Origin: Pseudobacillus lumedeiriae
GTDB taxonomy: Bacteria > Bacillota > Bacilli > Bacillales > Domibacillaceae
Direction of reading: 5' to 3'
Length of the DNA stretch: 64,000 nt
Assembly: GCF_044891285.1 (NCBI RefSeq)
Contig: NZ_JAUIYO010000014.1
Location: 1 to 64,000, forward strand
The notes beneath the pieces are model-generated. The model was not told the origin of the DNA. It did not search any database and saw nothing but the letters and a program-made list of their open reading frames with translations. Shown here piece by piece: positions 34,741 to 43,770 of the stretch (its first letter is position 1; each line of letters starts with the position of its first letter). Made by a program: the position numbers and the translations under genes.

Positions 34741-34817
34741 CGGGGGCATAGTATAATTAAGTATGTCTATCAATATAGAAGGCTGCTTAACTACTTTTTG
34801 AATAGGAAGGATAAATA

Positions 34818-36035
34818 ATGTTGAGTGCAGCAAAAAAAGTAGATATGCCCCAGGCTACTGCTTACAGTATTTTATTTGCCATCAGTTCTGGTCATTTCAT
34901 TAATGACTCGATTCAATCAGTTGTTCCTGCCATGTTTCCGATTATTGAGCGATCCTTAGACTTATCTTATGCCCAGCTTGGCTGGATTGCTTTCGTCTTA
35001 AACATGACGTCTTCGATTATGCAGCCTGTCTTTGGAGCAGCCGCTGACCGAAAGCCGCAGCCGTACTTGCTTCCGGTTGGAATGCTGCTATCCATGTTAG
35101 GTGTAATCACTTTTGGTCTGTCGCCGAATTTTTACTTGCTGCTGTTTGCTGTTTTGTTTATCGGCTTAGGATCTGCTGTCTTTCACCCAGAAGGTTCTCG
35201 GGTGGCCTTTATGGCAGCGGGAAGCAAACGCGGGCTTGCTCAGTCAATCTATCAAATGGGCGGGAATGGCGGACAATCGCTTGCTCCGATTTTTACAGCC
35301 TTTATTTTCGTGCCGCTCGGTCAAAAAGGAGCATTATTGTTTGCAGCGGTTACAGCCGGCGGAGCTCTTTTATTGACGAAAGTCTCTGCCTGGTATAAGC
35401 AAAGACTGGCTAGCCAGTCTGAAAGAAAAAAGCGTCAGCATGCTGCGAAAACAGCCAAATTACATACGCGTATCAAATGGGCAATGGTTCTATTAATCTT
35501 TTTTGTATTTGCGCGTTCTTGGTATGCAGCTGCGATCACAAACTTTTATCAATTTTATTTAATTGAGGATTACGGACTATCGATTAAACATGCACAGTTA
35601 TATTTATTTGTCTATTTAGCTGCTGGCGTGGCCGGAACGTTTTTCGGCGGACCGCTGGCTGATCGATTTGGCCGAAAGAATCTGCTCGTTTTTTCTATGC
35701 TGGGAGCCGCACCGCTCGCAGCGGTTCTTCCGTATGTACCGCTGGCCGCTGTTCTGCCGCTCTTTCTGTTAATCGGCTTTATTTTGCTATCAAGCTTTAG
35801 TGTATCGGTTGTATACGCACAAGAATTGCTTCCCGGAAAAATTGGAATGGCTTCTGGTTTGATCGTTGGTCTTGCCTTCGGAATGGGAGCAATCGGATCA
35901 GTCGTTTTTGGTGTATTAGCTGACAGTTTTAGTATAAAGTTTATTATGATTGTGGCTAGTTTCTTGCCGCTCCTCGGTATTAGCGCTCTTTGGCTTCCGG
36001 GAGATCGAAAAATCCGGGAAATGCAGGCGAAGTAA
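34818..36035 (+). CDS. fsr: MFS transporter, fosmidomycin-resistance type
   Basis: The 405-residue protein has 12 predicted membrane helices and the Fsr landmark SSGHFINDSIQSVVPAMFP near the N-terminus, plus GLGSAVFHPEGSR and PLADRFGRKN. Fsr-type transporters export fosmidomycin and related compounds, though natural substrates are unknown. AGGAAGG precedes the ATG. It is transcribed alone and ends in a strong terminator. Confidence 0.88.
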   Translation: MLSAAKKVDMPQATAYSILFAISSGHFINDSIQSVVPAMFPIIERSLDLSYAQLGWIAFVLNMTSSIMQPVFGAAADRKPQPYLLPVGMLLSMLGVITFGLSPNFYLLLFAVLFIGLGSAVFHPEGSRVAFMAAGSKRGLAQSIYQMGGNGGQSLAPIFTAFIFVPLGQKGALLFAAVTAGGALLLTKVSAWYKQRLASQSERKKRQHAAKTAKLHTRIKWAMVLLIFFVFARSWYAAAITNFYQFYLIEDYGLSIKHAQLYLFVYLAAGVAGTFFGGPLADRFGRKNLLVFSMLGAAPLAAVLPYVPLAAVLPLFLLIGFILLSSFSVSVVYAQELLPGKIGMASGLIVGLAFGMGAIGSVVFGVLADSFSIKFIMIVASFLPLLGISALWLPGDRKIREMQAK

Positions 36036-36046
36036 CAGAAAAGAGG

Positions 36047-36094
36047 CCGCTCCATATGTGTTCATTATTTAATGACGTATGGAGCGGTTTTTTT
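36047..36094 (+). terminator. terminator after fsr
   Basis: CCGCTCCATA and TATGGAGCGG form a 10-bp stem (36047-36056, 36078-36087) followed by seven T residues. Confidence 0.9.
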
Positions 36095-36124
36095 CACTGC
36101 TTTTTTTAAATGGAGAGATTGATA

Positions 36125-36172
36125 GATATAGCGTGAAATAAAATTGACAAGCTATATCGAATTTTGTTATCT
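36125..36172 (+). promoter_or_regulatory. ribA promoter with inverted repeat around the -35
   Basis: TTGACA (36144-36149) and TTATCT (36167-36172) are 17 bases apart. The perfect 8-bp inverted repeat GATATAGC/GCTATATC (36125-36132, 36151-36158) straddles the -35, a plausible operator for an unknown repressor. No FMN riboswitch is seen. Confidence 0.5.
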
Positions 36173-36251
36173 TGTGGATAAATAATATTCGTATTAGAAA
36201 ACAACTTATGAGAATGCATATACAGTTTTTTAGTAAAGAGGAGATGACAGC

Positions 36252-37007
36252 ATGGCGCAACTAGAGCTTAAATCCAAAGTTTTGTCCATTCTAGAAGATA
36301 AAATCCAATTAATTAAAAGGGATGAAGGCGCCATTTATTTAGTTGGACCGATTCGTCTTCCGGTGAATCTATACGGAGAAACAATTGTATTTCAATGGTA
36401 TTGCTGGCTGCAATGTGATGAAGTAACAGAAGATTACGATCGGCTGATTGATAGTCTATCTTCTATGAATCTCGCTTCATTTCAACAATCAAGCGTTTTA
36501 GTATACGGGGATTTTCAAGGGGAAGAGGATGCAATGATCAGAATGCATTCGATCTGCCATACAGGAGATATATTTGGAAGTAAGCGATGTGATTGCGGCT
36601 ATCAGCTGAAACAATCTATGAAGATGATTACACAACATGGAACAGGTGCCTTATTTTATTTAGCGAACCATGAAGGCAGAGGGATTGGCTTATTCAGCAA
36701 GGCGATGGCTTATATCCTTCAAGAAAACGGCTATGATACAGTGGATGCCAATATAGACCTTGGTTTTGTAGATGACTCCCGAAATTATGACGAAGCGATT
36801 GAGGTATTAAAAGCATTACGCTCAAAACCGGTGACACTTATAACGAACAATCCTAGAAAACTAGAAGCGTTGAAGAATGCTGGTCTGCCAGTATCCGGCA
36901 GAGTACCTTTATGGGGGGATACCTCTGAATTTAATGAGAACTATTTACAAACGAAAGTCAAGCGTTCCGGTCATTTAGAAGCGGAGAGAACGTATTCAAA
37001 CGACTAG
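36252..37007 (+). CDS. ribA: stand-alone GTP cyclohydrolase II
   Basis: GTP cyclohydrolase II opens GTP in the first step of riboflavin synthesis. The 251-residue protein has the zinc cluster motif HSICHTGDIFGSKRCDCG, NHEGRGIGL (usually RQEGRGIGL) and TNNPRKLEAL near the C-terminus. About 90 N-terminal residues precede the catalytic core and are not the RibB domain. It is thus a monofunctional variant outside a rib operon, and no FMN riboswitch is seen upstream. AAGAGGAG precedes the ATG. It may serve a condition-specific flavin need or another pathway. Confidence 0.9.
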   Translation: MAQLELKSKVLSILEDKIQLIKRDEGAIYLVGPIRLPVNLYGETIVFQWYCWLQCDEVTEDYDRLIDSLSSMNLASFQQSSVLVYGDFQGEEDAMIRMHSICHTGDIFGSKRCDCGYQLKQSMKMITQHGTGALFYLANHEGRGIGLFSKAMAYILQENGYDTVDANIDLGFVDDSRNYDEAIEVLKALRSKPVTLITNNPRKLEALKNAGLPVSGRVPLWGDTSEFNENYLQTKVKRSGHLEAERTYSND

Positions 37008-37037
37008 TTTTTTAAAGGAATTCCACTAAATATGTTT

Positions 37038-37082
37038 AAAGCTTATTTTTGAGAAAAAACCGATCAAAGATAAGCTTTTTTT
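37038..37082 (+). terminator. terminator after ribA
   Basis: AAAGCTTAT and ATAAGCTTT pair, followed by a run of T (37076-37082). Confidence 0.75.
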
Positions 37083-37122
37083 GTTATTGATAAAAGATTA
37101 GATGCAGGAAGGGGAGAGTAAG

Positions 37123-38175
37123 ATGAATAGGTCCACTTATCATACGGTTGTGATCGGGGCCGGACAAGCTGGATTGGCAATGGGGTATTATTTAAAGAAA
37201 CTAGGAAAGTCCTTTATCATTTTAGATAAAAATGTGGAAGTGGGCACTGAATGGAGCAAGAGATACGACTCTTTAGTTTTATTTACACCAAGAATGTACA
37301 GTACTTTACCCGGCTTGATATTAAAAGGCGATCCACAAGGATTTCCGACAAAAGATGAAATAGCGAATTACCTGAAGGTATATGCAGAAAGTTTTCAGCT
37401 GCCTATTCAGCTGAAAACCGAGGTGACACGTGTTCAAAAGAAAGACAGCGCCTTTTACATTGAAACGAATTGGGGAGAATTCCAAGCCGCAAATGTAATT
37501 ATTGCAACAGGTCCTTTTCAGAAGCCTAGGGTTCCTGATTTTGCGAATGTTTTATCACCCGATATTCTTCAACTGCATTCTTCTCAATATAAAAATCCAG
37601 CCCATCTCCAATCAGGAAATGTGTTAGTTGTCGGCGGGGGAAATAGCGGAGCGCAAATTGCTGTTGAACTGTCTCAAGAAAGGGAAACTTATTTATCAGT
37701 CAGTCAAAAAATAAAGTTTCTTCCATTGAAAATAGGAAACAAAAGCATTTTTTGGTGGTTTGATCAAGCGGGAATATTAAAAGCTTCCCATGATTCTTGG
37801 ATTGGCCGAAAAATACAGGAAAAAGGAGATCCTATTTTCGGATCTGAATTAAAAAAAGCCATTCAAAATGGTCATATCATTCTTAAGAATAGAACTGTAC
37901 ATAGCCGTGAAACAGTCATTCATTTTGAAGATAAGTCTACTCTTAAAGTCCAAAATATTATTTGGGCCACTGGCTTTATATCTGATTACAGCTGGCTTAA
38001 TATTGAAGGGGTGCTTAATAATATAGGAAAACCCATCCATCATAGAGGTCAGACAGAAATACCTGGTCTTTACTTTTTGGGCCTGCCTTGGCAGCATCGC
38101 CGCGGTTCCGCGCTTCTTCAAGGGGTAGGAGAGGATGCTCAGTCTATCATGCGGCATATTCAAACAAGAAGTTAA
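37123..38175 (+). CDS. flavin-containing monooxygenase / CzcO-like oxidoreductase
   Basis: The 350-residue protein has the FAD motif VIGAGQAGLAMG at residues 9-20, the second dinucleotide motif VVGGGNSGAQIA, and the C-terminal ATG-containing IIWATGFISDY. This layout matches small flavoprotein monooxygenases annotated CzcO or YpdA-like. Substrate unknown. The start ATG at 37123 follows GGAAGGGGAGAG; the upstream ATG at 37102 lies within that ribosome site region. It is a single gene with a terminator downstream. Confidence 0.85.
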   Translation: MNRSTYHTVVIGAGQAGLAMGYYLKKLGKSFIILDKNVEVGTEWSKRYDSLVLFTPRMYSTLPGLILKGDPQGFPTKDEIANYLKVYAESFQLPIQLKTEVTRVQKKDSAFYIETNWGEFQAANVIIATGPFQKPRVPDFANVLSPDILQLHSSQYKNPAHLQSGNVLVVGGGNSGAQIAVELSQERETYLSVSQKIKFLPLKIGNKSIFWWFDQAGILKASHDSWIGRKIQEKGDPIFGSELKKAIQNGHIILKNRTVHSRETVIHFEDKSTLKVQNIIWATGFISDYSWLNIEGVLNNIGKPIHHRGQTEIPGLYFLGLPWQHRRGSALLQGVGEDAQSIMRHIQTRS

Positions 38176-38200
38176 ACTAAAAAAAATAAATAATAGCTAA

Positions 38201-38244
38201 AAAGCCGATCTTTCTTATGATAAGTAGAATCATCGGCTTTAGTT
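38201..38244 (+). terminator. terminator after the monooxygenase
   Basis: AAAGCCGAT and ATCGGCTTT pair (38201-38209, 38232-38240) with a 22-base loop. The loop is long and the T tract weak. Confidence 0.55.
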
Positions 38245-38316
38245 ATTTACTTCCGCTGTCGAACCCGTTACTTCAACAAATGTATTATATCTATTACTAC
38301 CGTTAATTTGACTTCT

Positions 38317-38364
38317 CCCACCCCTAAAGGGGCAAGCTCTACACCTTACGGTGAAACGAGTGGG
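38317..38364 (-). ncRNA. right end of TnpB element, probable omegaRNA 3' part
   Basis: CCCACCCCTAAAGGGG followed by GTGGG (38360) makes a nested hairpin 20 bases beyond the tnpB stop. In IS200/IS605-type elements the guide RNA (omegaRNA) overlaps the tnpB 3' end and runs into this end. The guide boundary cannot be fixed from one copy. Confidence 0.45.
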
Positions 38365-38384
38365 ATTCTTTATAAGAAGTGTGG

Positions 38385-39644
38385 TTAATTAACCCTTATT
38401 CTTAATGGACGAGCCAAGCGCCCTCTAGCTTGTAGGATACTTGTATCCAGCAAGTTACTTTTACGCAGAATGTTTAAAGCTCCATTTATGTCAGCATTGA
38501 ATTTATATCCAGTTGATGTGCAGTATAGCCCACGTTTAATACGTTTTCCACTAAAACCATGCTTACTTTCATCGGTTGGATTCCAATTTGGCAGTTTATC
38601 GTTGTCGAAAAATGAAGCTTTGCTTGTATAGGATTCTTCTTGTTCTTTGTAAAAGATGCCATAACGCTCACAAAGATTCGATAGTTGTTCCCGAAGATTT
38701 CCAAAAGGAATTTGTGTAAATTGCTGATTGTTCTTTTTACCGATGTTGATATTACGTTTGAAATCTTCATTATAGCCAATGACTAGATTGCCTATTTTGT
38801 TTTCTAAACAGTAGTCAATGATGATTCTTGCACTCTTTTTGATGTAATCATTTACTTGATTATTACGTTTCAACGTTAATGAATCCATTCGTTTAGTGTA
38901 TTTCAGCCCTTGCTTCATAGCGATAGATTGCAGTCTAGCTTTTTCTTTGTTGTACAAACGGTTCATTGATTTGAGTTTTTTTCCATCCACTAAAAAGGGT
39001 GCCCCGTCTATATCAACACAAGAAGCTAAATTACCAAGCCCAATGTCAATCGCTAACGCCTTGTTAAAATCTAATTCTTTTGTTTCAGCAGGTTGTTCAT
39101 ACACATATTGAATATGGAAAAACTGTCCGTTGTTACGAGGAACAATCCGAACCTCTTTAATTTTTTTACCCTCTAAACGTGAGGGGAAAGGAATCAAGAT
39201 GTCTTTATGATTTGGATTCTCTTTCTTATAGGTATTTGAAACAGCTACACGAAAGAAGCCATCTCTAATATTAATGGCATTTGTAGAGAAAATGAGATTA
39301 AACAATCCATCTTTCTTTAAATAGCTAGGCATTTTAATATCTTGAAAACGATATTCACCTTTTTTAGCTTTTTTAATCAAATTAAAGAAGCTTTTAAAAG
39401 AACGGTCTACCACTTTCAAAATTTGTTGAGAAACCCCTGCTTGAAGTAATTTGTAGTTTTCATTCGTTTTAGAAACATGGTAGTTTGATTCATACTTTAA
39501 AAATGTTTTTTCTACAAAGTAATGTTGACGAATATTGTATAGTCCAACGTTGTATAGATTCTTTGCGTAGTGGCACATTTCTCTAAGTTGTTGAAATTGT
39601 TCTTTTGAAAGACCTCGTATTTGATTGCTTTGCGTAAGGTACAT
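38385..39644 (-). CDS. tnpB: TnpB-type RNA-guided nuclease (IS200/IS605 family)
   Basis: The 419-residue protein has the RuvC-like triad: Asp in ALAIDIGLGN, Glu in VIGYNED and Asp in NADINGALN. The helical N-terminal half is typical of TnpB. The zinc-finger region that normally carries two C-x-x-C pairs is altered: after YTSKASFFDN there is no Cys pair, and GLYCTSTGYKF has one Cys. TnpB is a programmable nuclease using an omegaRNA and helps retain IS200/IS605 elements. No TnpA transposase is adjacent, so this is an IS1341-type single-gene element. Full length and no frameshift suggest recent arrival. Confidence 0.92.
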   Translation of the reverse strand: MYLTQSNQIRGLSKEQFQQLREMCHYAKNLYNVGLYNIRQHYFVEKTFLKYESNYHVSKTNENYKLLQAGVSQQILKVVDRSFKSFFNLIKKAKKGEYRFQDIKMPSYLKKDGLFNLIFSTNAINIRDGFFRVAVSNTYKKENPNHKDILIPFPSRLEGKKIKEVRIVPRNNGQFFHIQYVYEQPAETKELDFNKALAIDIGLGNLASCVDIDGAPFLVDGKKLKSMNRLYNKEKARLQSIAMKQGLKYTKRMDSLTLKRNNQVNDYIKKSARIIIDYCLENKIGNLVIGYNEDFKRNINIGKKNNQQFTQIPFGNLREQLSNLCERYGIFYKEQEESYTSKASFFDNDKLPNWNPTDESKHGFSGKRIKRGLYCTSTGYKFNADINGALNILRKSNLLDTSILQARGRLARPLRIRVN

Positions 39645-39720
39645 GTTTTCACCCCCTTCTTATTATATATTCACCATATAGCAAAGAATAGAGATATGCA
39701 ATTGGTTTAGTGTACCTTTC

Positions 39721-39802
39721 GGTCAATTAAGATGGCAGAAGCCATCCCTTGACCGACCTCACTATCATCCCACGCCTAAAGGCGGGCTATGCCCTTGGTG
39801 GG
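39721..39802. mobile_element. left-end hairpins of the TnpB element
   Basis: GGTCAA-TTAA-GATGGC-AGAA-GCCATC-CC-TTGACC forms a nested hairpin (39721-39753). A second structure (39769-39802) begins CCCACGCCTAAAGGCG and ends GTGGG. That second one mirrors the right-end hairpin at 38317, so the element may span about 38310-39810, or a second decayed end may abut it. Confidence 0.4.
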
Positions 39803-39900
39803 TTTTCTCGTTCGGGAAAGCTATAATTGAAAGCAGAATGACACCCATTCCAATACTAAATATTTCAATATTCGTGGTTCCTTAAACCCCCATTAATTCA

Positions 39901-40029
39901 TCAAAAAAGAGGAACAGTGAAGTTGACGTACTTATCCTGCCTGGCTTTCATCATTTCCTCTTTAAATTTTTCGGAATTAATAAGAGAAGCCCATTTACCC
40001 AATGAAGAGATTAGTGTATTCTTGTCCAT
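39901..40029 (-). CDS. possible 42-residue protein
   Basis: An ATG at 40029 with AAAGGATCG upstream opens 42 codons, starting MDKNTLISSLGKWASL and rich in Lys and Glu helix. No family is recognised. The 360-base stretch between the TnpB element and the threonine aldolase gene holds nothing else convincing. Confidence 0.3.
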   Translation of the reverse strand: MDKNTLISSLGKWASLINSEKFKEEMMKARQDKYVNFTVPLF

Positions 40030-40264
40030 GGGTGCGATCCTTTGTATTGGATTTGGAAAGAAATCACCTGTCTTTTCAGTATAAAGGATTTTTTTTGAGC
40101 TTAGAGAAAGTGGGAATTTTCAGATTCATTTAATTTGTCGTTGGCATAAACAACTTCATTCCTTTAATCCTTGAGGGTTAAATATTGAGCCAATGTCTTT
40201 GAGAAACCAATTTTTTAACAACCTCGTTACTATGAAAATAAAAAATGAAGATGGGAGCAAGCAA

Positions 40265-41311
40265 ATGTACAGCTTTAAGGACGATTACAGCGAAGGCGCA
40301 CATCCAAGAATATTGCAGGCTTTAGTGGAGTCTAACTTTGAACAAGAGGATGGCTATGGCAGAGATCAATTTACCCAAAAAGCCATTAACTTTTTAAAAG
40401 AAAGAATAGGGCGTGCTAATGTAGATGTTCATTTATTAGCTGGAGGAACACAAACAAATCTAACGGCGATTTCAGCTTTTCTAAGACCTCATGAGGCAGC
40501 TATAGCAGCAAGTACTGGTCACATACTCGGACATGAAACGGGAGCAATTGAAGCGACAGGTCATAAAATACTGTCGATTGAAACCGAAGATGGGAAGCTA
40601 ACTCCTTCTCATGTGAAAGCTGCACTTGACGGACACCCGGACGAGCATATGGTAAAGCCCAAGCTGGTATACATATCTAATTCGACTGAAATAGGTACAA
40701 TATATAGCAAGAGCGAGCTACAGCAGCTGCATCAATTCTGCCGTGAAAATAATCTCATATTGTATATGGATGGGGCAAGGCTCGGGTCAGCCCTCTGTTC
40801 AGAAGAAAACGACCTTACGTTAAGCGATCTTCCAGCACTTGTCGATGCTTTCTATATTGGCGGAACCAAGAATGGAGCACTTATTGGAGAGGCTTTAGTG
40901 ATTTGTTGTGATTCTTTAAAGGTGGAGTTTCGCTACCATATTAAGCAAAAAGGCGGGCTTCTAGCAAAAGGAAGGCTTCTCGGTATTCAGTTTCTTGAAT
41001 TATTCAGAGACAATCTCTTTTTTGATTTGGCCACGCATGCAAATAAGATGGCAGAAATGCTAAGAGAAGAAATGAACAATGCCAATATTTCATTCCTGAC
41101 CCAATCACCGTCAAACCAACTATTTCCAATTCTGCCCAATGCACTTATTACCAAACTTCAAAGTAAGTATTCGTTTCATATTTGGGAAAAGGTTGATGCA
41201 GATCATTCGGCCATTCGCCTCGTAACATCATGGGCAACGAAAGAGGATGAGGTACTAGCTTTTATTGAGGAGTTTAAGAAAGGATCAAAAAATGATCAAG
41301 CTTATCTATAA
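40265..41311 (+). CDS. threonine aldolase-type PLP lyase
   Basis: The 348-residue fold-type I PLP enzyme resembles low-specificity L-threonine aldolases and beta-eliminating lyases. It has DYSEGAHPRILQAL at the start, LYMDGARLGSAL (PLP Asp), and GGTKNGALIGEA, whose Lys binds PLP. It cleaves L-threonine or allo-threonine to glycine and acetaldehyde; the exact substrate is unsure. ATG 40265 follows GGGAGCAAGCAA well. The open frame extends 24 codons upstream, where the ribosome site is poor. Confidence 0.88.
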   Translation: MYSFKDDYSEGAHPRILQALVESNFEQEDGYGRDQFTQKAINFLKERIGRANVDVHLLAGGTQTNLTAISAFLRPHEAAIAASTGHILGHETGAIEATGHKILSIETEDGKLTPSHVKAALDGHPDEHMVKPKLVYISNSTEIGTIYSKSELQQLHQFCRENNLILYMDGARLGSALCSEENDLTLSDLPALVDAFYIGGTKNGALIGEALVICCDSLKVEFRYHIKQKGGLLAKGRLLGIQFLELFRDNLFFDLATHANKMAEMLREEMNNANISFLTQSPSNQLFPILPNALITKLQSKYSFHIWEKVDADHSAIRLVTSWATKEDEVLAFIEEFKKGSKNDQAYL

Positions 41312-41336
41312 AAGAACAGTTTAATTGAATATATGA

Positions 41337-41377
41337 AAAGCGTGTTTTGATCAATCTTTTTTCAAAACACGCTTTTT
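41337..41377. terminator. terminator between aldolase and azlD
   Basis: AAAGCGTGTTTTGA pairs with TCAAAACACGCTTT around a 10-base loop, followed by TTT. The genes converge here. Confidence 0.85.
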
Positions 41378-41411
41378 CTATTCATATTCTGTTTTTCGCG
41401 CCGCGGCTCTT

Positions 41412-41738
41412 TTAAACAAAGTTTCTCAATAATGCCATCACAACAACACCAAAGATCACGGTCAATAACAGGCTTTTTGTCCACAAGGCAATCAATAATG
41501 TCGGGATGAATGCGGCTGACACTTGCCAGTTAATCACCGGCAGCCCGCCGTCTCTACTTTCAATCATCCCTCCTATAATTAAGGCAGTAAAAATACAGAT
41601 AGGAATAAATGAGAGCCATTTCATGACGGCATCTGGCAGCTGTAAATTACGGACAATGAGAAAGGGAACGACACGCGGAATCCATGTTACAATGGCACAC
41701 CCGGCAAGGATAAGAAGAACAGTCATATTTGCGCTCAT
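41412..41738 (-). CDS. azlD: AzlD branched-chain amino acid exporter small subunit
   Basis: The 108-residue protein has four hydrophobic segments and matches AzlD. Together with AzlC it exports branched-chain amino acids and analogues such as 4-azaleucine. Its start overlaps the azlC stop by four bases (ATGA type), so it is translationally coupled. It ends near a strong terminator. Confidence 0.9.
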   Translation of the reverse strand: MSANMTVLLILAGCAIVTWIPRVVPFLIVRNLQLPDAVMKWLSFIPICIFTALIIGGMIESRDGGLPVINWQVSAAFIPTLLIALWTKSLLLTVIFGVVVMALLRNFV

Positions 41739-42442
41739 TTATCCATCACCACACCAATCGTAGCAACGAGTACCGTCGAGAAAATCACAGCCAGATCAAC
41801 TGAAACGAAAGTTGAAAACATATACATAGAGGCAATCATTAGCAAAATGAGCGTAATATAGTGCTTTAATTTTGCAGCTTCTACACTTTCCAGCTGTGAA
41901 ACGAGCAAGGCGATGAACATAGCGGTTAAAGCAAAATCCAAACCGAGTTTTTCTGGATTTGAAATCCACTTTCCAAGGATCGCTCCTGCAACACAAGAAG
42001 CGATCCATGTCGTGTAAGCAGTAATATTTAACCCATTCATCCAGCGGTCGTTTACGGGTTTGTTGTTAAAAATTCTTCCTGCAGCCACGCCGAAAGATTC
42101 ATCTGTGACGAGCGTGCCGATCGCTGCATTTTTCCATAGTGAATATTTGGTAAAATGTGGAGCGAGTGTTGCACTTAAAAGAAGATGCCGTAAATTGACG
42201 ATGAAAGTCGTAAAAATAATAGCCGATGCTGGGCTGTTGACTGCAAGCATCCCACAAATAATAAATTGAGCGGCACCGGCATAAACAAAAATCGACATGA
42301 ACGCAACCTCTATAACAGACAAGCCAGAAGCCGCACCGATCATCCCGGCCGCAAATCCAATGCTTATGTATCCTAAAAGCGTCGGAATACAATCTTTTAT
42401 TCCTCTTGAAAACGTTAATTTCTCCTCTATTGCTATTTCCAT
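41735..42442 (-). CDS. azlC: AzlC branched-chain amino acid exporter large subunit
   Basis: The 235-residue protein has about seven membrane helices. It matches the AzlC family, with GYISIGFAAGMIGA near the N-terminus and the NLRHLLLSATLAPH motif. It partners AzlD in exporting branched-chain amino acids. AGGAGGGATACGA gives a strong ribosome site. The upstream region is AT-rich. In B. subtilis the azl operon is regulated by AzlB (Lrp family), which is not present here. Confidence 0.91.
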   Translation of the reverse strand: MEIAIEEKLTFSRGIKDCIPTLLGYISIGFAAGMIGAASGLSVIEVAFMSIFVYAGAAQFIICGMLAVNSPASAIIFTTFIVNLRHLLLSATLAPHFTKYSLWKNAAIGTLVTDESFGVAAGRIFNNKPVNDRWMNGLNITAYTTWIASCVAGAILGKWISNPEKLGLDFALTAMFIALLVSQLESVEAAKLKHYITLILLMIASMYMFSTFVSVDLAVIFSTVLVATIGVVMDK

Positions 42443-42739
42443 TCGTATCCCTCCTGTTGAATATTATATAATAGCTGGGAATTTATTTTAATAATAGTAT
42501 ATTAAAATATAATTCAACAGACGGACAGTGTTTTTTAAATAGGTTATCGCGACAGAAATCGACAGGCATGTATTAAATAAAGGAGAATCGTAATTATGTG
42601 TTAAAACAAGAATAGGACTCTTTGCAGGAGGAGTTGAAAATTTTGATAAACATATTAAAAGATGGTTAGGAGAATAAAATCAATTTTTGGAGTTAACTTC
42701 GATCTTTTTTAATGAACGAACGCATTCAATAAGACAATC
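42443..42739. other. intergenic spacer, azlC to PAQR gene
   Basis: This AT-rich spacer has one good ribosome site (GCAGGAGG near 42624), but the frames behind it close within a few codons. No gene or RNA is recognised. Confidence 0.5.
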
Positions 42740-42772
42740 AACGCTCAGAGCGATAATACCCTGAGCGTTTTT
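42740..42772 (+). terminator. hairpin with T tract
   Basis: AACGCTCAG and CTGAGCGTT (42740-42748, 42761-42769) pair and are followed by TTTTGTG. No + strand gene ends nearby, so it may terminate an RNA from the spacer or help the convergent PAQR gene. Confidence 0.6.
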
Positions 42773-42817
42773 GTGTATTTTATAATAGGTTTTTTCAGTT
42801 CTTTCTTGTGTCCCTTT

Positions 42818-43462
42818 TTAAACAGATGGAAGTAAATAAAACACGGCGAAAAAGTGAGTGATGCTGCCGCCAAGAACAAACAAATGCCAGATCATATGGT
42901 GGTATTTAAATCCACGCCATACATAAAAAATGGCACCGAGTGTATATAAAATGCCGCCGGTGACTAAAAGAGCCAAACTGCGGGACGAAAGGTTTTGAAC
43001 GAGAGTGTCCCACGCAAAAACGATGAGCCACCCCATTAGCACGTACAGAAGGGTAGAAGTGTTTAGAAACCGTTTCACAAAAAAGCATTTAAACACGGTT
43101 CCAAACACTGCGAGCCCCCAGACGATGCCGAACAAAGTCCAGCCAAGTGTCCCTTTTACTGCTAGAAACAGAAACGGAGTGTAAGTTCCTGCGATGAAAA
43201 AATAAATCGACGAGTGATCGAACACTTCAAAGATATTTTTGACTTTTCCTTCAGGAAAGCTGTGTACGAGTGTAGAGGATAAATAAAGAATGAGCATCGT
43301 TGATCCGAAAATCGTAAAACTTACCACATGCCAAGCCGTTCCGTATAACGAGGAGTAGACAATCAATAAAACAAGAGCAGCGATGCTCAGTAAAGCGCCC
43401 ACGCCATGTGTGATGGAATTTGCAATTTCTTCCCCTTTTGAGAAGGTATGTGTATTTGCCAT
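42818..43462 (-). CDS. yqfA: hemolysin III / PAQR family membrane protein
   Basis: The 214-residue protein has seven predicted membrane helices with the PAQR metal-binding residues (ITHGVGA near the start, FDHSSIYFFIAGTYTPF, and HLFVLGGSITHFF at the end). Bacterial members (HlyIII/TrhA) are tied to membrane fluidity and lipid composition. AAAGGAGAG precedes the ATG. It is a single gene. Confidence 0.9.
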   Translation of the reverse strand: MANTHTFSKGEEIANSITHGVGALLSIAALVLLIVYSSLYGTAWHVVSFTIFGSTMLILYLSSTLVHSFPEGKVKNIFEVFDHSSIYFFIAGTYTPFLFLAVKGTLGWTLFGIVWGLAVFGTVFKCFFVKRFLNTSTLLYVLMGWLIVFAWDTLVQNLSSRSLALLVTGGILYTLGAIFYVWRGFKYHHMIWHLFVLGGSITHFFAVFYLLPSV

Positions 43463-43770
43463 AAAAACTCTCCTTTAAGCCAATCTACGTTTAGTGTACC
43501 ACACATCGGCGGATTTCTATCATTTTTGAATCTAAACAGGAAAATCTAGAAACCCTGGCATGAAAACTGCATCAACGGTATTGAATAACCTAAAAACGGG
43601 AGGATGAAGATCTCAATGGAAGCTGGGAAATGAAGATACGCTAAAGTATATGTATTCATTTTTGAATAGGTTAGTCATAACGGAATACTATTGAGTTGTC
43701 ATTCTCCATCTATACAGCGAGAATCGATCATCAAAATGAACAGACAAAAAAGAGAGGGAGGTTTAAACAT
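43463..43770. other. intergenic spacer before chemoreceptor
   Basis: The spacer between divergent PAQR and chemoreceptor genes shows no gene and no convincing sigma-D promoter. The in-frame extension of the receptor from 43696 lacks a ribosome site. Confidence 0.4.
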
